Origin: Hyphomicrobium album
GTDB taxonomy: Bacteria; Pseudomonadota; Alphaproteobacteria; Rhizobiales; Hyphomicrobiaceae
Reading direction: 5' to 3'
Assembly: GCF_009708035.1 (NCBI RefSeq)
Contig: NZ_WMBQ01000001.1
Coordinates: 806,001-870,000 of the forward strand
Length of the DNA stretch: 64,000 bases
Position numbers and translations under genes: made by a program. Of the stretch, positions 1-8,591 are shown in pieces. The first letter of the stretch is position 1; the number at the start of each line of letters is the position of its first letter. The notes beneath the pieces were generated by a model. The model had not been told where the DNA came from, made no database searches, and saw nothing but the letters and a program-made list of their open reading frames with translations.

Positions 1-76
1 CGATCGACAGCTCGAAGTCGCGCCCACCCGGCACGAACGGGATGAGCGCCGTCGCCGTGGTCGGCGGCAACGTCAC
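1..76 (-). CDS. VOC (glyoxalase-like) family protein, N-terminal fragment cut by the window edge
   Basis: Only the first 25 residues are inside the window. They read like the start of a vicinal-oxygen-chelate protein, with the pattern IPFVPGGRDFELS that in this family precedes the first metal-binding strand. The frame opens with GTG at 74-76, which overlaps the TGA of the upstream cyclophilin gene by four bases (GTGA), so the two are probably translationally coupled. The function cannot be narrowed further from this fragment. The family call is inference from a short motif. Confidence 0.45.
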   Translation of the reverse strand, partial: MTLPPTTATALIPFVPGGRDFELSI

Positions 77-624
77 TTCTTGTCCGACTGCAGGTAAACC
101 TTTTCCATCACGTCGGGGATCGGCGGCGGCTCGCCCTTGGCGATTTTGTCGATCGCGTCCATGCCTTCGACCACCTGCCCCCACACCGTATATTGGCCGG
201 TGAGGCTCGAGCAGCCCGTGTCGTCGAAGCAGATGAAGAACTGGCTGTTGGCACTGTTGGGGTCAGCGGTGCGGGCCGCGCCGACGGTACCGCGCTTGTA
301 TGGCTCGGGGGAGAACTCGGCCGGCACGTCGGGATAGTTCGAGCCGCCGGCGCCCGTTCCCGCGGGATCACCCGTCTGCGCCATGAACCCGCCGATCACG
401 CGGTGAAACTTCAACCCGTCGTAGAAGCCTTCCTTGGCGAGCTGCTTGATCCGCTCCACGTGCTTGGGCGCGAGGTCGGGGCGCAGCTTCACCAGGGCCT
501 TTCCGTGCTTCGTCTCGATGACGAGGATGTCGCTATCGGCGGCGCCGGTCGTGCCGGGCTGCTCGGAGCAAGCCGCGCCGGCGAAGACGCAGAACGCCAG
601 GGCAAAGCAGGTCAAAAACCGCAT
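73..624 (-). CDS. Peptidyl-prolyl cis-trans isomerase, cyclophilin type, exported
   Basis: A 183-residue cyclophilin that catalyses cis-trans isomerisation of prolyl bonds. The catalytic-core patterns FHRVIGGFMAQTGDP and ANSQFFICF are both present. The N terminus (MRFLTCFALAFCVFAGAACS) is a signal peptide ending in a lipobox-like GAAC, so the protein is probably a periplasmic lipoprotein. The start was placed at the ATG of MRFL because GGAAGG lies 8 bases upstream; a longer frame exists but has no signal peptide at its start. It lies just downstream of coaD on the same strand, as is usual in Hyphomicrobiales, and its stop overlaps the next gene. Confidence 0.93.
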   Translation of the reverse strand: MRFLTCFALAFCVFAGAACSEQPGTTGAADSDILVIETKHGKALVKLRPDLAPKHVERIKQLAKEGFYDGLKFHRVIGGFMAQTGDPAGTGAGGSNYPDVPAEFSPEPYKRGTVGAARTADPNSANSQFFICFDDTGCSSLTGQYTVWGQVVEGMDAIDKIAKGEPPPIPDVMEKVYLQSDKK

Positions 625-802
625 GGGGCACACCTTCCGATTTCTGGGCTGAGAGACCTCGAAGCGGCCGATGGCCGGGCCGCTATGCACGGCATTCTTA
701 CCGCTCCAGGCGGCGGCCGCGCAACTGACCAGTCGCAGTCTCGGGGGGCATGCGGCAACAAATTTTGCCCGGCTGCGCCGACGGCAATCCGACGAATTGC
801 TT

Positions 803-1300
803 TTAGTTGCGAGCCTTTGTCTTGAGGCGCGCGGCGATGGCTGGCGAGACGAACGGCGAGACGTCGCCCCCCATCTGTGCGATCTGCCGGACGAGGTTGG
901 CGGCGATGTGCGCCACCGACGGCGTCGCTGCGAGAAACACCGTCTCGATGCCTGGCGCCATGGCGCCGTTCATGCCCGCCATGCCCACCTCGTAGTCGAA
1001 GTCCGTCGCATCGCGCAGGCCGCGTACGATCACGCTTGCGCCCGTCTCGCGTGCCGCGTCGACCGCGAGACCGCCGAACGTGACGATGTCGATCGCGGTG
1101 CCTGTCTTTTTGGCAATCGGCGCCGTCTCGCTCTCCAGCATGGCGACGCGCTCGGCGACAGTGAACATCGGCTGCTTGGCGTCGTGGGTGCCGACACCGA
1201 TGACCAGGCGATCGACCAGCCGGCAGGCGCGCGCGATCACGTCCGTGTGCCCGAGGGTCACGGGGTCGAACGAGCCGGGATAGAAGCCGATGCGTTTCAT
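803..1300 (-). CDS. coaD: Phosphopantetheine adenylyltransferase
   Basis: A 165-residue nucleotidyltransferase that transfers AMP from ATP to 4'-phosphopantetheine, the fourth step of coenzyme A synthesis. The family signature GSFDPVTLGHTDVI (T/HxGH) is at residues 9-22, RGLRDATDFDYE is in mid-protein, and GGDVSPFVS is near the C terminus. Length is normal (about 160 residues). The start is the ATG of MKRIGFYPG, the conserved N terminus. It is cytosolic and essential. It sits between the cyclophilin gene and ompW, on the gyrA strand. Confidence 0.97.
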   Translation of the reverse strand: MKRIGFYPGSFDPVTLGHTDVIARACRLVDRLVIGVGTHDAKQPMFTVAERVAMLESETAPIAKKTGTAIDIVTFGGLAVDAARETGASVIVRGLRDATDFDYEVGMAGMNGAMAPGIETVFLAATPSVAHIAANLVRQIAQMGGDVSPFVSPAIAARLKTKARN

Positions 1301-1435
1301 GGGCCGACGAGTTGCATGACACACGCAAGTTGTGTGCGTGCCGATGCTACAACGCCCTACCCCATCGCCGTAAACAAATGCGCGCAACCCTTTCGTCTGC
1401 CATCCTCGGCCCATGCCGGAGGCATGCCTTCCGCA

Positions 1436-1523
1436 TGACGCCGAGGACCCAGCTCTCGGTTTTCACATCGCCGGCGTGACCGCGCTGAGCCGTGGGTCCT
1501 CGGGACAAGCCGAAGGATGACAG
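1436..1523. repeat. Dispersed palindromic element (CCGAGGATGACAG family), copy 1
   Basis: In the gap between coaD and ompW, CCGAGGACCCA (1441-1451) is inverted as TGGGTCCTCGG (1493-1503). The right arm continues into GACAAGCC and GGATGACAG, ending at 1523. The right 31 bp (1493-1523) match, apart from one small indel, the reverse complement of 11994-12024. This marks a REP-like interspersed element. The rest of 1301-1541 shows nothing coding. Confidence 0.6.
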
Positions 1524-1541
1524 TTCGGAGTGCGGCGTGCC

Positions 1542-2252
1542 CTACTTCGGCGGGGCGGTGGTGCGGCTGGCGAACAGGTCTTCCAGGTTGAACCGGTAGC
1601 CGACGCCGGCGCTGATGATCCACGGGTCGATGTCGACGTCCGCCTTCACCGTGCCCAGCGCCGTGTTGTTCCAGGTGACGTCCGTGTTCAGCCACACCTT
1701 CTTCACGTCGGCGTTCAGGTACCAGCCCTGACCGAGCGAAATGTCGGTGCCCGCCTGCAGCGCGAAGCCGAACGCGTCGTCGATGTCGACGCTCGACGCG
1801 CCGAGCGCGTTGGCGCCCGTGCCCTCGTTGAAGAAGTGGATGTACTGCACGCCCGCGCCGACGTACGGCTTGATCGGGCCGAGACCGGCGAAGTGGTACT
1901 GCAGCGTGACGACGGGCGGGAAGATCCACGTATCGGCAATCTCGCCGAGGCCGGCGATGGCGCCTTTGCCGTCCACCGAATGCTTCGAGAAGCAGCAGAA
2001 CAACTCGACCGCCCAGTTGCTGTCGAAGAAGTAGCTGAGCGTCAGCGCCGGGATGACCTGCGTCGAGACCTCGGCATTGGCGCCGGCGATGCCGACGCCG
2101 TTGGCGCTCACCGCCGCGTCGGTATCGGGATCGACCACGGTGCCGAGCACGCGCACCATGAAATCTCCCTGCGTGTCGCCCGCCTGCGCGGGAGGCACCG
2201 TGGCGGTCCCGACAATCAACGCCAATGCACCCGCGCGTATCACTGCTCGCAT
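1542..2252 (-). CDS. OmpW-family outer membrane protein
   Basis: A 236-residue protein with a cleavable signal peptide (MRAVIRAGALALIVGTATVP, cleaved near AQA) and a beta-rich body. It has OmpW-family features: DFMVRVLGTVVDPD, the PALTLSYFFDSNWAVELF strand pair, and PPVVTLQYHF. OmpW proteins are small 8-stranded barrels that form narrow hydrophobic channels. The start is the ATG preceded by GGAGGAG. It is divergent from a Crp/Fnr regulator whose promoter region carries FNR-like boxes. In enterobacteria ompW responds to oxygen through FNR, so oxygen control is a reasonable guess here too. Confidence 0.88.
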   Translation of the reverse strand: MRAVIRAGALALIVGTATVPPAQAGDTQGDFMVRVLGTVVDPDTDAAVSANGVGIAGANAEVSTQVIPALTLSYFFDSNWAVELFCCFSKHSVDGKGAIAGLGEIADTWIFPPVVTLQYHFAGLGPIKPYVGAGVQYIHFFNEGTGANALGASSVDIDDAFGFALQAGTDISLGQGWYLNADVKKVWLNTDVTWNNTALGTVKADVDIDPWIISAGVGYRFNLEDLFASRTTAPPK

Positions 2253-2351
2253 GTCGCTCTCCTCCAGTGGGCGCCGTCCGGAGCGCCCAAATCAATGCGC
2301 GCAGCGTTGATGCAAACGATTGATTTGCCGAGCGATTAGCCAGCCGGCTGG

Positions 2352-2424
2352 CTGACCCCGGTCAGCGCCATGCGCGTCCACCGCGTCCTGTGTCCGCGTC
2401 GACACGCAGTGCTGACGGCGGTCA
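2352..2424. promoter_or_regulatory. Two TGAC-N4-GTCA palindromes, Crp/Fnr-type operators
   Basis: TGACCCCGGTCA lies at 2353-2364 and TGACGGCGGTCA at 2413-2424, centred 60 bp apart. Both have the half-site spacing of the FNR/FixK box but lack the outer T and A. With the better match at 2456-2469 they form a row of three sites between ompW and the regulator gene. Binding by the neighbouring regulator is inferred. Confidence 0.45.
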
Positions 2425-2455
2425 AGCGCCCTGCGGCGCACGCAACCTCGGCGCC

Positions 2456-2469
2456 TTGACCAGGATCAA
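2456..2469. promoter_or_regulatory. FNR/FixK-like anaerobox
   Basis: TTGACCAGGATCAA matches the FNR/FixK consensus TTGA-N6-TCAA exactly and TTGAT-N4-ATCAA with one mismatch. It is 35 bp before the ATG of the Crp/Fnr gene. That position would fit either autorepression or control of the divergent ompW gene. Confidence 0.6.
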
Positions 2470-2504
2470 GGCCGCGCGACGCGCCGCCCCCGAGAATTGA
2501 CGGC

Positions 2505-3251
2505 ATGAGTCTCCTCTCTCAGACCGCCGCATCCCCCGCCGTGAGCCCGCAACAGACCTCGCAACGATCTGTTCCGCCAGGCGCCGCTCCCGAGCAGCAG
2601 ATGCGCGAGCACGCGACCGCGGTCCGCACGCGGCGCCGCCAGCGACTCGCCCTCGACCACGCGCCGGCCGAGGTCGTCTACGTCGTCCGCTCCGGTCTTC
2701 TCGCCATCGAAACTGCGGCACCCGGCAAGCATCGACAGTTGCTCGAGCTGTTCTATCCGGGCGACATTGTCCGCCGCGCTCTGGTACCCGAGCTGCCGGG
2801 CGTCGCACTGACCGCGCTCGGCGTTTCCGAGGTGTGGCGGCTGCCGGCGCGCAGCTTCGATGCCCTGCTCGCCGCGAGCCCGGAGCAGTGCGTGCTTGCG
2901 CGCCGCCGGCTCGCCGAGCAGCACGCCCGCGCCACGCTGCACGCCTCCATCGTCGGTGCCCTCACCGGCGACGAGCGCTTCGCGTCGCTGTTGATCGAGA
3001 TTGGCCTGCGCCTGGGATCGAGCGCCCCCACGGGAATGGCGCTCGATGTGCCGCTGTCGCGCACCGACATCGCCGACTACCTGGCGCTCAATCCGGACAC
3101 GCTGAGCCGCATCACCTCGCGCTTTCGCGCCCGCGGATTGCTGCTCAGCGCGCGTTCAGGCCGCACCGTGCTGCCGGCCTGGGAGGCGCTGTGCGCCGCC
3201 ACGCCCGTCGCCGCGGCCCTCCTCGCCCTCCACACCCCCCGCGCCGCGTAG
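2505..3251 (+). CDS. Crp/Fnr-family transcriptional regulator
   Basis: A 248-residue regulator. After a disordered N terminus of about 45 residues it has a cyclic-nucleotide-binding fold (residues about 50-130, including ELFYPGDIVRR). A long helix follows, then a winged helix-turn-helix with LSRTDIADYLALNPDTLSRI at about residues 186-205, typical of Fnr proteins. No N-terminal cysteine cluster is visible, so it is unlikely to carry an FNR-type [4Fe-4S] cluster; it is closer to FixK/Dnr-type members. It is divergent from ompW and preceded by three FNR-like boxes, which suggests autoregulation. Signal and regulon are unknown. Confidence 0.88.
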   Translation: MSLLSQTAASPAVSPQQTSQRSVPPGAAPEQQMREHATAVRTRRRQRLALDHAPAEVVYVVRSGLLAIETAAPGKHRQLLELFYPGDIVRRALVPELPGVALTALGVSEVWRLPARSFDALLAASPEQCVLARRRLAEQHARATLHASIVGALTGDERFASLLIEIGLRLGSSAPTGMALDVPLSRTDIADYLALNPDTLSRITSRFRARGLLLSARSGRTVLPAWEALCAATPVAAALLALHTPRAA

Positions 3252-3256
3252 ACAGG

Positions 3257-3287
3257 TGTCATCCCGCCACTTGTTGCCGGGATGACA
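3257..3287. terminator. Bidirectional terminator or palindrome between convergent genes
   Basis: TGTCATCCCG (3257-3266) is inverted as CGGGATGACA (3278-3287) around an 11-base loop, between the Crp/Fnr gene and gyrA, which converge here. There is no long T-run. The arms resemble the ends of the dispersed GGATGACA elements elsewhere in the window. Confidence 0.55.
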
Positions 3288-3308
3288 ATTGTCGCATCGA
3301 TGCGTGCG

Positions 3309-6086
3309 TCAGTCGGCGGGAGGCGCGTCGCCGTTCTGGGCGTCGCCCGCTTCCTCGCCGCTGTCGCTGCCGTCGTCGGGGATGCGCTCGACCGAGACAA
3401 CCTTCTCCTCAGCGTCGGTCTTGAAGATGCGCACGCCCTGCGTATTGCGGCCGGCGATGCGCACGTCGTTGACCGGGCAGCGGATGAGCTGACCGCCGTC
3501 CGTCACCAGCATGATCTGGTCGGTATCGACGACCGGGAACGAGGCGACTAGTGGCCCGTTGCGGTCGTTGACCACCATGGCGACGATGCCCTTGCCGCCG
3601 CGCCCGGAGGTCCGGTACTCGTACGACGACGACCGCTTGCCAAAGCCGCGCTCTGACAGCGTGAGCACGAACTGCTCCTTGCCCGACAGCTCCGCGTAAC
3701 GCTCCGAGGTGAGCTCGGCGGTGCCCTCGACGACCTCCTCGTCGGCGTCGACCTCTCTCGTTTCCTCGGCGATCTCCTCGCCCTGCGCCCGGCGCAGCAT
3801 GTTCGCCTGTTTCAGGTAGGCGGCGCGCTCGGCAGGATCGGCGTCGACGTGCGTCAGCACCGTCATCGAGATGATGTTGTCGTCGTCGTCCAGCTTGATG
3901 CCGCGCACGCCGTCGCTGTCACGCCCCTTGAACAGGCGCACCTCGTCGGCGAGCAGGAAGCGGATGCAGCGGCCGCGCGCGGTGGTCAGCAGCACGTCGT
4001 TCTCCGGCGTGCAGATGTTCACCGAGACGATGGCGTCGCCATCGTCGAGCTTCATGGCGATCTTGCCGTTGCGGTTGATGTTCTCGAAGTCCGAGAGCGC
4101 GTTGCGCCGCACCCTGCCCGAGCGCGTGGCGAACGCCAGCTGCAGCGTGCCCCACGTCTCGGCATCCTCGGGCAGCGGCAGAATGGAGGTGATGACCTCA
4201 CCCTGCACCAGCGGCAGCAGGTTGACCAACGCCTTGCCGACGGCTTGCGGCGTCGACGCCGGCAGGCGCCATACCTTCATCCGGTAGCACATGCCGCGCG
4301 AGGAGAAGAACAGGACTGGCGTGTGCGTGGACGCCACGAACAGCGTGGTGATGACGTCCTCTTCGCGCGTGCCGGCACCCGAGCGGCCCTTGCCGCCGCG
4401 CCGCTGCGCCCGATACGTCCCCAGCGGCACGCGTTTGATGTAACCTTTGAGCGAGACGGTAACGACGCAGTCCTCGCGCTGGATGAGGTCCTCGTCCTCG
4501 ACATCGCCGTCGATCTCGAGGATCTCGGTTTTGCGCGGCGTGGCGAACTCTTCCCGGATCGCGGTGAGCTCGCCCCTGACGATCTCGACAATGCGCAAAC
4601 GCGAAGCGAGGATGGCCAGGTACTCTTTGATCTCCTCGCCGATCTTCTTCAACTCGTCGGCGATCTCGTCGCGGCCGAGAGCCGTCAGGCGGGCAAGGCG
4701 CAACTCGAGGATCGCCTTGGCCTGCTCTTCGGACAGCTTGTAGGTGCCGTCCTTCTGGACCTTGTGGCGCGGGTCGGCGATTAGCTCGACCAGCGGGGCG
4801 ATGTCGCGCGCCGGCCAGTCGCGCTCCATCAACTGCTCGCGCGCCACCGCCGGGCTCGGCGCATGGCGGATGAGCTTGATGACCTCGTCGAGGTTGGCAA
4901 CGGCGATGGCCAAGCCGACCAACACGTGGGCGCGGTCGCGCGCTTTGTTGAGCAGGAACTTGGTACGGCGGCTCACCACTTCCTCGCGGAAGTTGGTGAA
5001 GGCCTCGATCATGTCCTTGAGATTGAGGCTCTCCGGGCGGCCGCCGTTGATCGCCAGCATGTTGGCGCCGAACGTCGTCTGCAGGTCGGAGAAGCGATAG
5101 AGCTGGTTCAGCACCACGTCGGCGACCGCATCGCGCTTCAGCTCGATGACGATGCGCATGCCTTCACGGTTGGTCTCGTCCCAGATGTCCGCGATGCCTT
5201 CGACGCGCTTCTCGCGCACCAGGTCGGCGATCTTCTCGATCAGCGTCTTCTTGTTGATCTGATAGGGGATCGCCGTGACGATCAGCGCCTCGCGGTCCTT
5301 GCGGATCTCCTCCACCTCGACCCTGGCGCGCATCAGGATCGAGCCGCGGCCCTTGTGGTAGGCGGCGAGGATGCCGCTACGGCCGATGATCAGAGCGCCG
5401 GTCGGGAAGTCCGGGCCTTGGACGATCTGGCACAGCTCGTCGATGGATATCTCGGGATTTTCCAGGTGTGCGAGGCAGGCGTCGATCACCTCGCCCAAGT
5501 TGTGCGGGGGAATGTTCGTCGCCATGCCGACGGCGATGCCGCCGGCACCGTTGACCAGCAGGTTGGGGAACTTTGCCGGCATCACTGACGGCTCGAGCAG
5601 ACGGTCGTCGTAGTTGGGCTTGAAGTCGACGGTGTCCTTGTCGAGGTCATCGAGCAGGTACTGGGCGATCTTAGACAGCCGCGCCTCGGTGTAGCGTTCG
5701 GCCGCGGGCGGATCGCCGTCGACGGAGCCGAAGTTGCCCTGCCCGTCGATCAGCGGCACGCGCAAGGAGAACTCCTGCGCCATGCGCACCAGCGCGTCGT
5801 AGATCGCCAGGTTGCCGTGCGGATGGAAGTCGCCCATCGTGTCGCCCACGACCTTGGACGACTTCATGTGCTTCTTGTTCCAGTCGAGCCCCAGCCGCTG
5901 CATGGCGTAGAGGATGCGGCGGTGCACCGGCTTCAAGCCATCGCGCACGTCGGGCAGCGCCCGCGAGATGATGACGCTCATCGCGTACTCGAGGTACGAG
6001 CGCTTCATCTCGTCGGAGATCGAAACGGGTCGGATGTCGCTCGGCTCTTTGCCGCCGGGCGCCTTGTCGTCGGTGTGGTCGGCCAC
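3309..6086 (-). CDS. gyrA: DNA gyrase subunit A
   Basis: The catalytic subunit of DNA gyrase, which cleaves and religates DNA to introduce negative supercoils with GyrB. Visible features are the N-terminal DNA-binding core, the catalytic tyrosine in AERYTEARL (residue 132 in this numbering), the GyrA-box QRRGGKG that starts the C-terminal beta-pinwheel, and an acidic tail. The quinolone-resistance region reads [10 protein letters not shown], with Asn and Leu at the positions of E. coli 82 and 83 (Asp and Ser there). I took the GTG at 6084-6086 (VADHTDD) as start because it fits the usual MADxx beginning; an upstream GTG at 6117-6119 lies inside an 11-bp stem-loop. Confidence 0.97.
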   Translation of the reverse strand: MADHTDDKAPGGKEPSDIRPVSISDEMKRSYLEYAMSVIISRALPDVRDGLKPVHRRILYAMQRLGLDWNKKHMKSSKVVGDTMGDFHPHGNLAIYDALVRMAQEFSLRVPLIDGQGNFGSVDGDPPAAERYTEARLSKIAQYLLDDLDKDTVDFKPNYDDRLLEPSVMPAKFPNLLVNGAGGIAVGMATNIPPHNLGEVIDACLAHLENPEISIDELCQIVQGPDFPTGALIIGRSGILAAYHKGRGSILMRARVEVEEIRKDREALIVTAIPYQINKKTLIEKIADLVREKRVEGIADIWDETNREGMRIVIELKRDAVADVVLNQLYRFSDLQTTFGANMLAINGGRPESLNLKDMIEAFTNFREEVVSRRTKFLLNKARDRAHVLVGLAIAVANLDEVIKLIRHAPSPAVAREQLMERDWPARDIAPLVELIADPRHKVQKDGTYKLSEEQAKAILELRLARLTALGRDEIADELKKIGEEIKEYLAILASRLRIVEIVRGELTAIREEFATPRKTEILEIDGDVEDEDLIQREDCVVTVSLKGYIKRVPLGTYRAQRRGGKGRSGAGTREEDVITTLFVASTHTPVLFFSSRGMCYRMKVWRLPASTPQAVGKALVNLLPLVQGEVITSILPLPEDAETWGTLQLAFATRSGRVRRNALSDFENINRNGKIAMKLDDGDAIVSVNICTPENDVLLTTARGRCIRFLLADEVRLFKGRDSDGVRGIKLDDDDNIISMTVLTHVDADPAERAAYLKQANMLRRAQGEEIAEETREVDADEEVVEGTAELTSERYAELSGKEQFVLTLSERGFGKRSSSYEYRTSGRGGKGIVAMVVNDRNGPLVASFPVVDTDQIMLVTDGGQLIRCPVNDVRIAGRNTQGVRIFKTDAEEKVVSVERIPDDGSDSGEEAGDAQNGDAPPAD

Positions 6087-6111
6087 GATTTTTTGCTGTC
6101 CGCTGATAGCG

Positions 6112-6137
6112 CGACGCACGCCCTGAGGCGTGCGTCG
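6112..6137. repeat. Perfect 11-bp inverted repeat at the gyrA 5' end
   Basis: CGACGCACGCC (6112-6122) is inverted as GGCGTGCGTCG (6127-6137) around the loop CTGA. In the gyrA transcript this gives a very stable hairpin just before the probable start codon. It could be a 5'-UTR control structure or an operator. Confidence 0.6.
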
Positions 6138-6407
6138 GGTGGGCTCTGAATCTACCTGTGATCATACGCCATCCGACCCCCGCGGCGCAATCTGCGGGCA
6201 GGTATTTCCAGGGCTTCATACCCCCATATTTTCGCCTTCCGAATCAGCGCATTAGCGCCCTATCGCAAATCCGCGCCAGCCGCTTGCGGCGTCTTGTGCC
6301 TGACACGCCGAGGGGCTACATGCCTCCAGCGCGGCGGCATGGTTAATGCTAGGTTGCGCGCCCGGATGCGCCGAGGCGGTCCGGTGAACAGAACGAAGGA
6401 GAGTTCG

Positions 6408-7136
6408 ATGCACAGAGGCGTGTTGGCCTTGGCGGCCGTGGCAGCGTTGTGGACGGCGCCGGCATTCGCCCAGACGGCCACCGTTCCCCAGGACGTATTT
6501 CTGACGAGCCAGGGCGACGGCCAGTACCTCGCCAAGGATCTCATACTCGGCGCCAAGGTGCACAATGCCGAAGGTGCCATCGTCGGCGACATCGAGGATC
6601 TGATCCTCAACGCCGACAACCAGATCCAGGGCGTCATCATGGGCGTTGGCGGTTTCGCCGGCTGGGGCGAGAAGCGCGTCGGCGTGGCGCTCTCCGCACT
6701 GCAGATCAAGAACGAGAACGGCGTCGTCACCGTGACGCTGCCGCAGGCGACGAAGGAAACACTCGAAGCACTCGCCACATTCGAGCGCAAGCAGCCGGCG
6801 AAGTCGCTGCTCGACCGCGCCATCGAGAAGGCGAAGGAATTGTCCGACAAGGGCTCGGTGACGGCGAAGGACGCCTACGACAAGGCGAAAGAGGAAGCGG
6901 GCCCGGCGCTCGAGAAGGCAAGCGAGGCTGCAAAGAAAACTTACGAGGAGAGCGTGAAGCCGGCGCTCGAGAAGGCGGGCGAGGCGACGAAGAACGCCTA
7001 CGACGCCGCCAAGGAGACGCTGCAGGCGCCGCCGGCGACCGACACCCCGGCCACCACCCCGCCGGCTACGGAGCCTGCCGCTCCAGCGACACCTCCGGCC
7101 GAGACGCCGAAAGAGACGCCTCCGGCCTCGCCGTAA
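6408..7136 (+). CDS. Secreted PRC-barrel domain protein with Ala/Lys helical and Pro-rich tail
   Basis: A 242-residue protein with a signal peptide (MHRGVLALAAVAALWTAPAFA). A PRC-barrel domain covers about residues 35-105 (DLILGAKVHNAEGAIVGDIE; VIMGVGGFAGWGEKRVGVAL). About 90 residues of repeated, charged amphipathic helix follow (KAKEEAGPALEKASEAAKK-type repeats), and the C terminus is a Pro/Thr-rich tail. Such envelope proteins are common in Hyphomicrobiales and often stress induced, but no biochemical role is known. The start is the ATG after AAGGAGAG. It is divergent from gyrA and ends just before a strong hairpin. Confidence 0.85.
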   Translation: MHRGVLALAAVAALWTAPAFAQTATVPQDVFLTSQGDGQYLAKDLILGAKVHNAEGAIVGDIEDLILNADNQIQGVIMGVGGFAGWGEKRVGVALSALQIKNENGVVTVTLPQATKETLEALATFERKQPAKSLLDRAIEKAKELSDKGSVTAKDAYDKAKEEAGPALEKASEAAKKTYEESVKPALEKAGEATKNAYDAAKETLQAPPATDTPATTPPATEPAAPATPPAETPKETPPASP

Positions 7137-7156
7137 ACGGCGGCCTGCACGGAATC

Positions 7157-7194
7157 AAAAAGAGCCCCGCGGCATCGCTGCGGGGCTCTTCGTT
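7157..7194 (+). terminator. Rho-independent-type terminator, copy 1
   Basis: AGAGCCCCGC (7161-7170) pairs with GCGGGGCTCT (7180-7189), followed by TCGTTT. It lies about 20 bp after the PRC-barrel stop codon. An exact copy occurs at 7392-7433. Confidence 0.8.
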
Positions 7195-7433
7195 TATGCG
7201 CGTCACGTCGCTGCGAGGTGCCATTGCCGACAATCAACGTCATCCCCACGGAGGTGGGGACCCAGCCACATGTCTACTAACCCACCGTCGTCGCGAGGTG
7301 TCGTGTCTAGGTTCCCGCCTGCGCGGGAATGACGATGTGGGTGGCGGTCTGCGCCGGCATCAGTAATCGCGTTGAGCGCTATTCTCTAAAGAAAAGAGCC
7401 CCGCGGCATCGCTGCGGGGCTCTTCGTTTATGC
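7158..7433. repeat. 42-bp exact terminator duplication enclosing palindromic elements
   Basis: The 42 bp at 7158-7199 and 7392-7433 are identical and in the same orientation; each is a complete terminator hairpin. The 192 bp between them carry two palindromes of the type often dispersed in alphaproteobacteria: CCCCAC and GTGGGG near 7246-7262, and CCCGCCTGCGCGGG near 7313-7328. The second copy serves the convergent gene at 7448-8293, where its A-run becomes a T-run. Confidence 0.7.
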
Positions 7434-7447
7434 CAGGCATGATCGCC

Positions 7448-8293
7448 TTAGCGGCCGAGCACGCAGACGGTCGCCGGGCCCTTGATCAGGTTCAATCCGA
7501 GCGTCTGCCGATACGTCAGGCCGACGCGATCGATGGCGCGACGCTCGCCGCGCAGATCGAGCGGAGGCGTCTCCTCGCCGTCGCCGATCTTCTTGCGCAC
7601 TTGCAGCTCGTCGGGCGGCCCGCGTTCGTAGACGACGGTCAAGTCAATGAGCTCGATCTTGCTGCCGCGCACGGCCAGCTTGATGGCGCTGAAGCGCCCC
7701 TCGCGGCGGCCGACGCGGATCGAATCCCGGTCAGGCTTGATGCCTACCTTGCCGCAGCCGAGCTCGACCCAGCTCAGCGGCGGCGGCGGAGGCGGCGGAG
7801 GCATGTCGCGCAGACCGAACACCGCCACCTTGGCGCGGCCGCGGACGTTCGGGTTCGAGCGATAGACGATCTCGATGCGGTCGATCAGACGATCACGGCC
7901 GATCAGGTCGATCGGCCGCGTGCGCTCGCCCCGGCGAATGACCTGGCGGACGCGCACGTCCTGCGGCGCGCCGCGGTTGAAGAACACCTTGAGGTCGAGG
8001 ATCTCGACATCGTTGTCGCGGACTTCCAGCGCGATCCTGGAGAAGAAACCTTCGCGGCGGCCGACGCGGATGACATCGCGATCGACGCCGAAGCCGACGG
8101 CCTGCTCGCCGAGCAGCTCCCACTGCTCACGTCCCGGAGGCCCGCGGTCGCGATCGAATCCCGGAGGGCCACGGTCACGATCGAATCCCGGCGGACCGCG
8201 ATCGCGATCACGACCCTGCGCCGACGCCACGTCGGCAGCCAGCGGAATGACGAGCAGTGCGAGTAGAGGCGCCACGATGGATCGCCCGAGCAT
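7448..8293 (-). CDS. Secreted protein with two tandem copies of one domain and RDRGPPG repeats
   Basis: 281 residues with a signal peptide (MLGRSIVAPLLALLVIPLAA). A low-complexity segment repeats RDRGPPG(FD) three times. Two homologous domains of about 100 residues follow, separated by a run of eight prolines. Both domains share IRVGRREGxFSxIxLxVR, the pattern IxLIDLxVxxxRGxP, and a terminal xVFGL/VCVLG strand. The duplicated domain is all-beta in character and resembles small periplasmic DUF2541-type proteins, though I am not sure of that assignment. The start is the ATG after GGGGAG. Function is unknown. Confidence 0.72.
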   Translation of the reverse strand: MLGRSIVAPLLALLVIPLAADVASAQGRDRDRGPPGFDRDRGPPGFDRDRGPPGREQWELLGEQAVGFGVDRDVIRVGRREGFFSRIALEVRDNDVEILDLKVFFNRGAPQDVRVRQVIRRGERTRPIDLIGRDRLIDRIEIVYRSNPNVRGRAKVAVFGLRDMPPPPPPPPLSWVELGCGKVGIKPDRDSIRVGRREGRFSAIKLAVRGSKIELIDLTVVYERGPPDELQVRKKIGDGEETPPLDLRGERRAIDRVGLTYRQTLGLNLIKGPATVCVLGR

Positions 8294-8591
8294 AGTGTTA
8301 CTCCCCAAATCGATCGGCCGGCCCGCGGCCGACCCAGTGACAGCCCGCTTGTGCGGGCCTTCGACGACCGAATTGTGATAGCGCGTTCAAAATGAACGCA
8401 GGCTGCATGCCAGCCCGCGCCGCTAACTGCCGGTAATAACGAGATATTACCAGAAGCCGCCAATGGCTGCGGAACGCCTGCGCGCCTGCAATCCGGCCAC
8501 CTTGAAGCTGGCGTGGATGGCCGCCGTCCATGCGGAGCATGGCTTCGCCACAACGCGGCCATGACGCTAGGTGGCGGGATAGAGCGGAGCC

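Noticed and set aside
3849-4784. 311-codon open frame on the plus strand inside gyrA
   Set aside because: Antisense shadow of gyrA caused by high GC at third positions; the composition is a His/Arg/Asp-rich mirror and no domain is seen.
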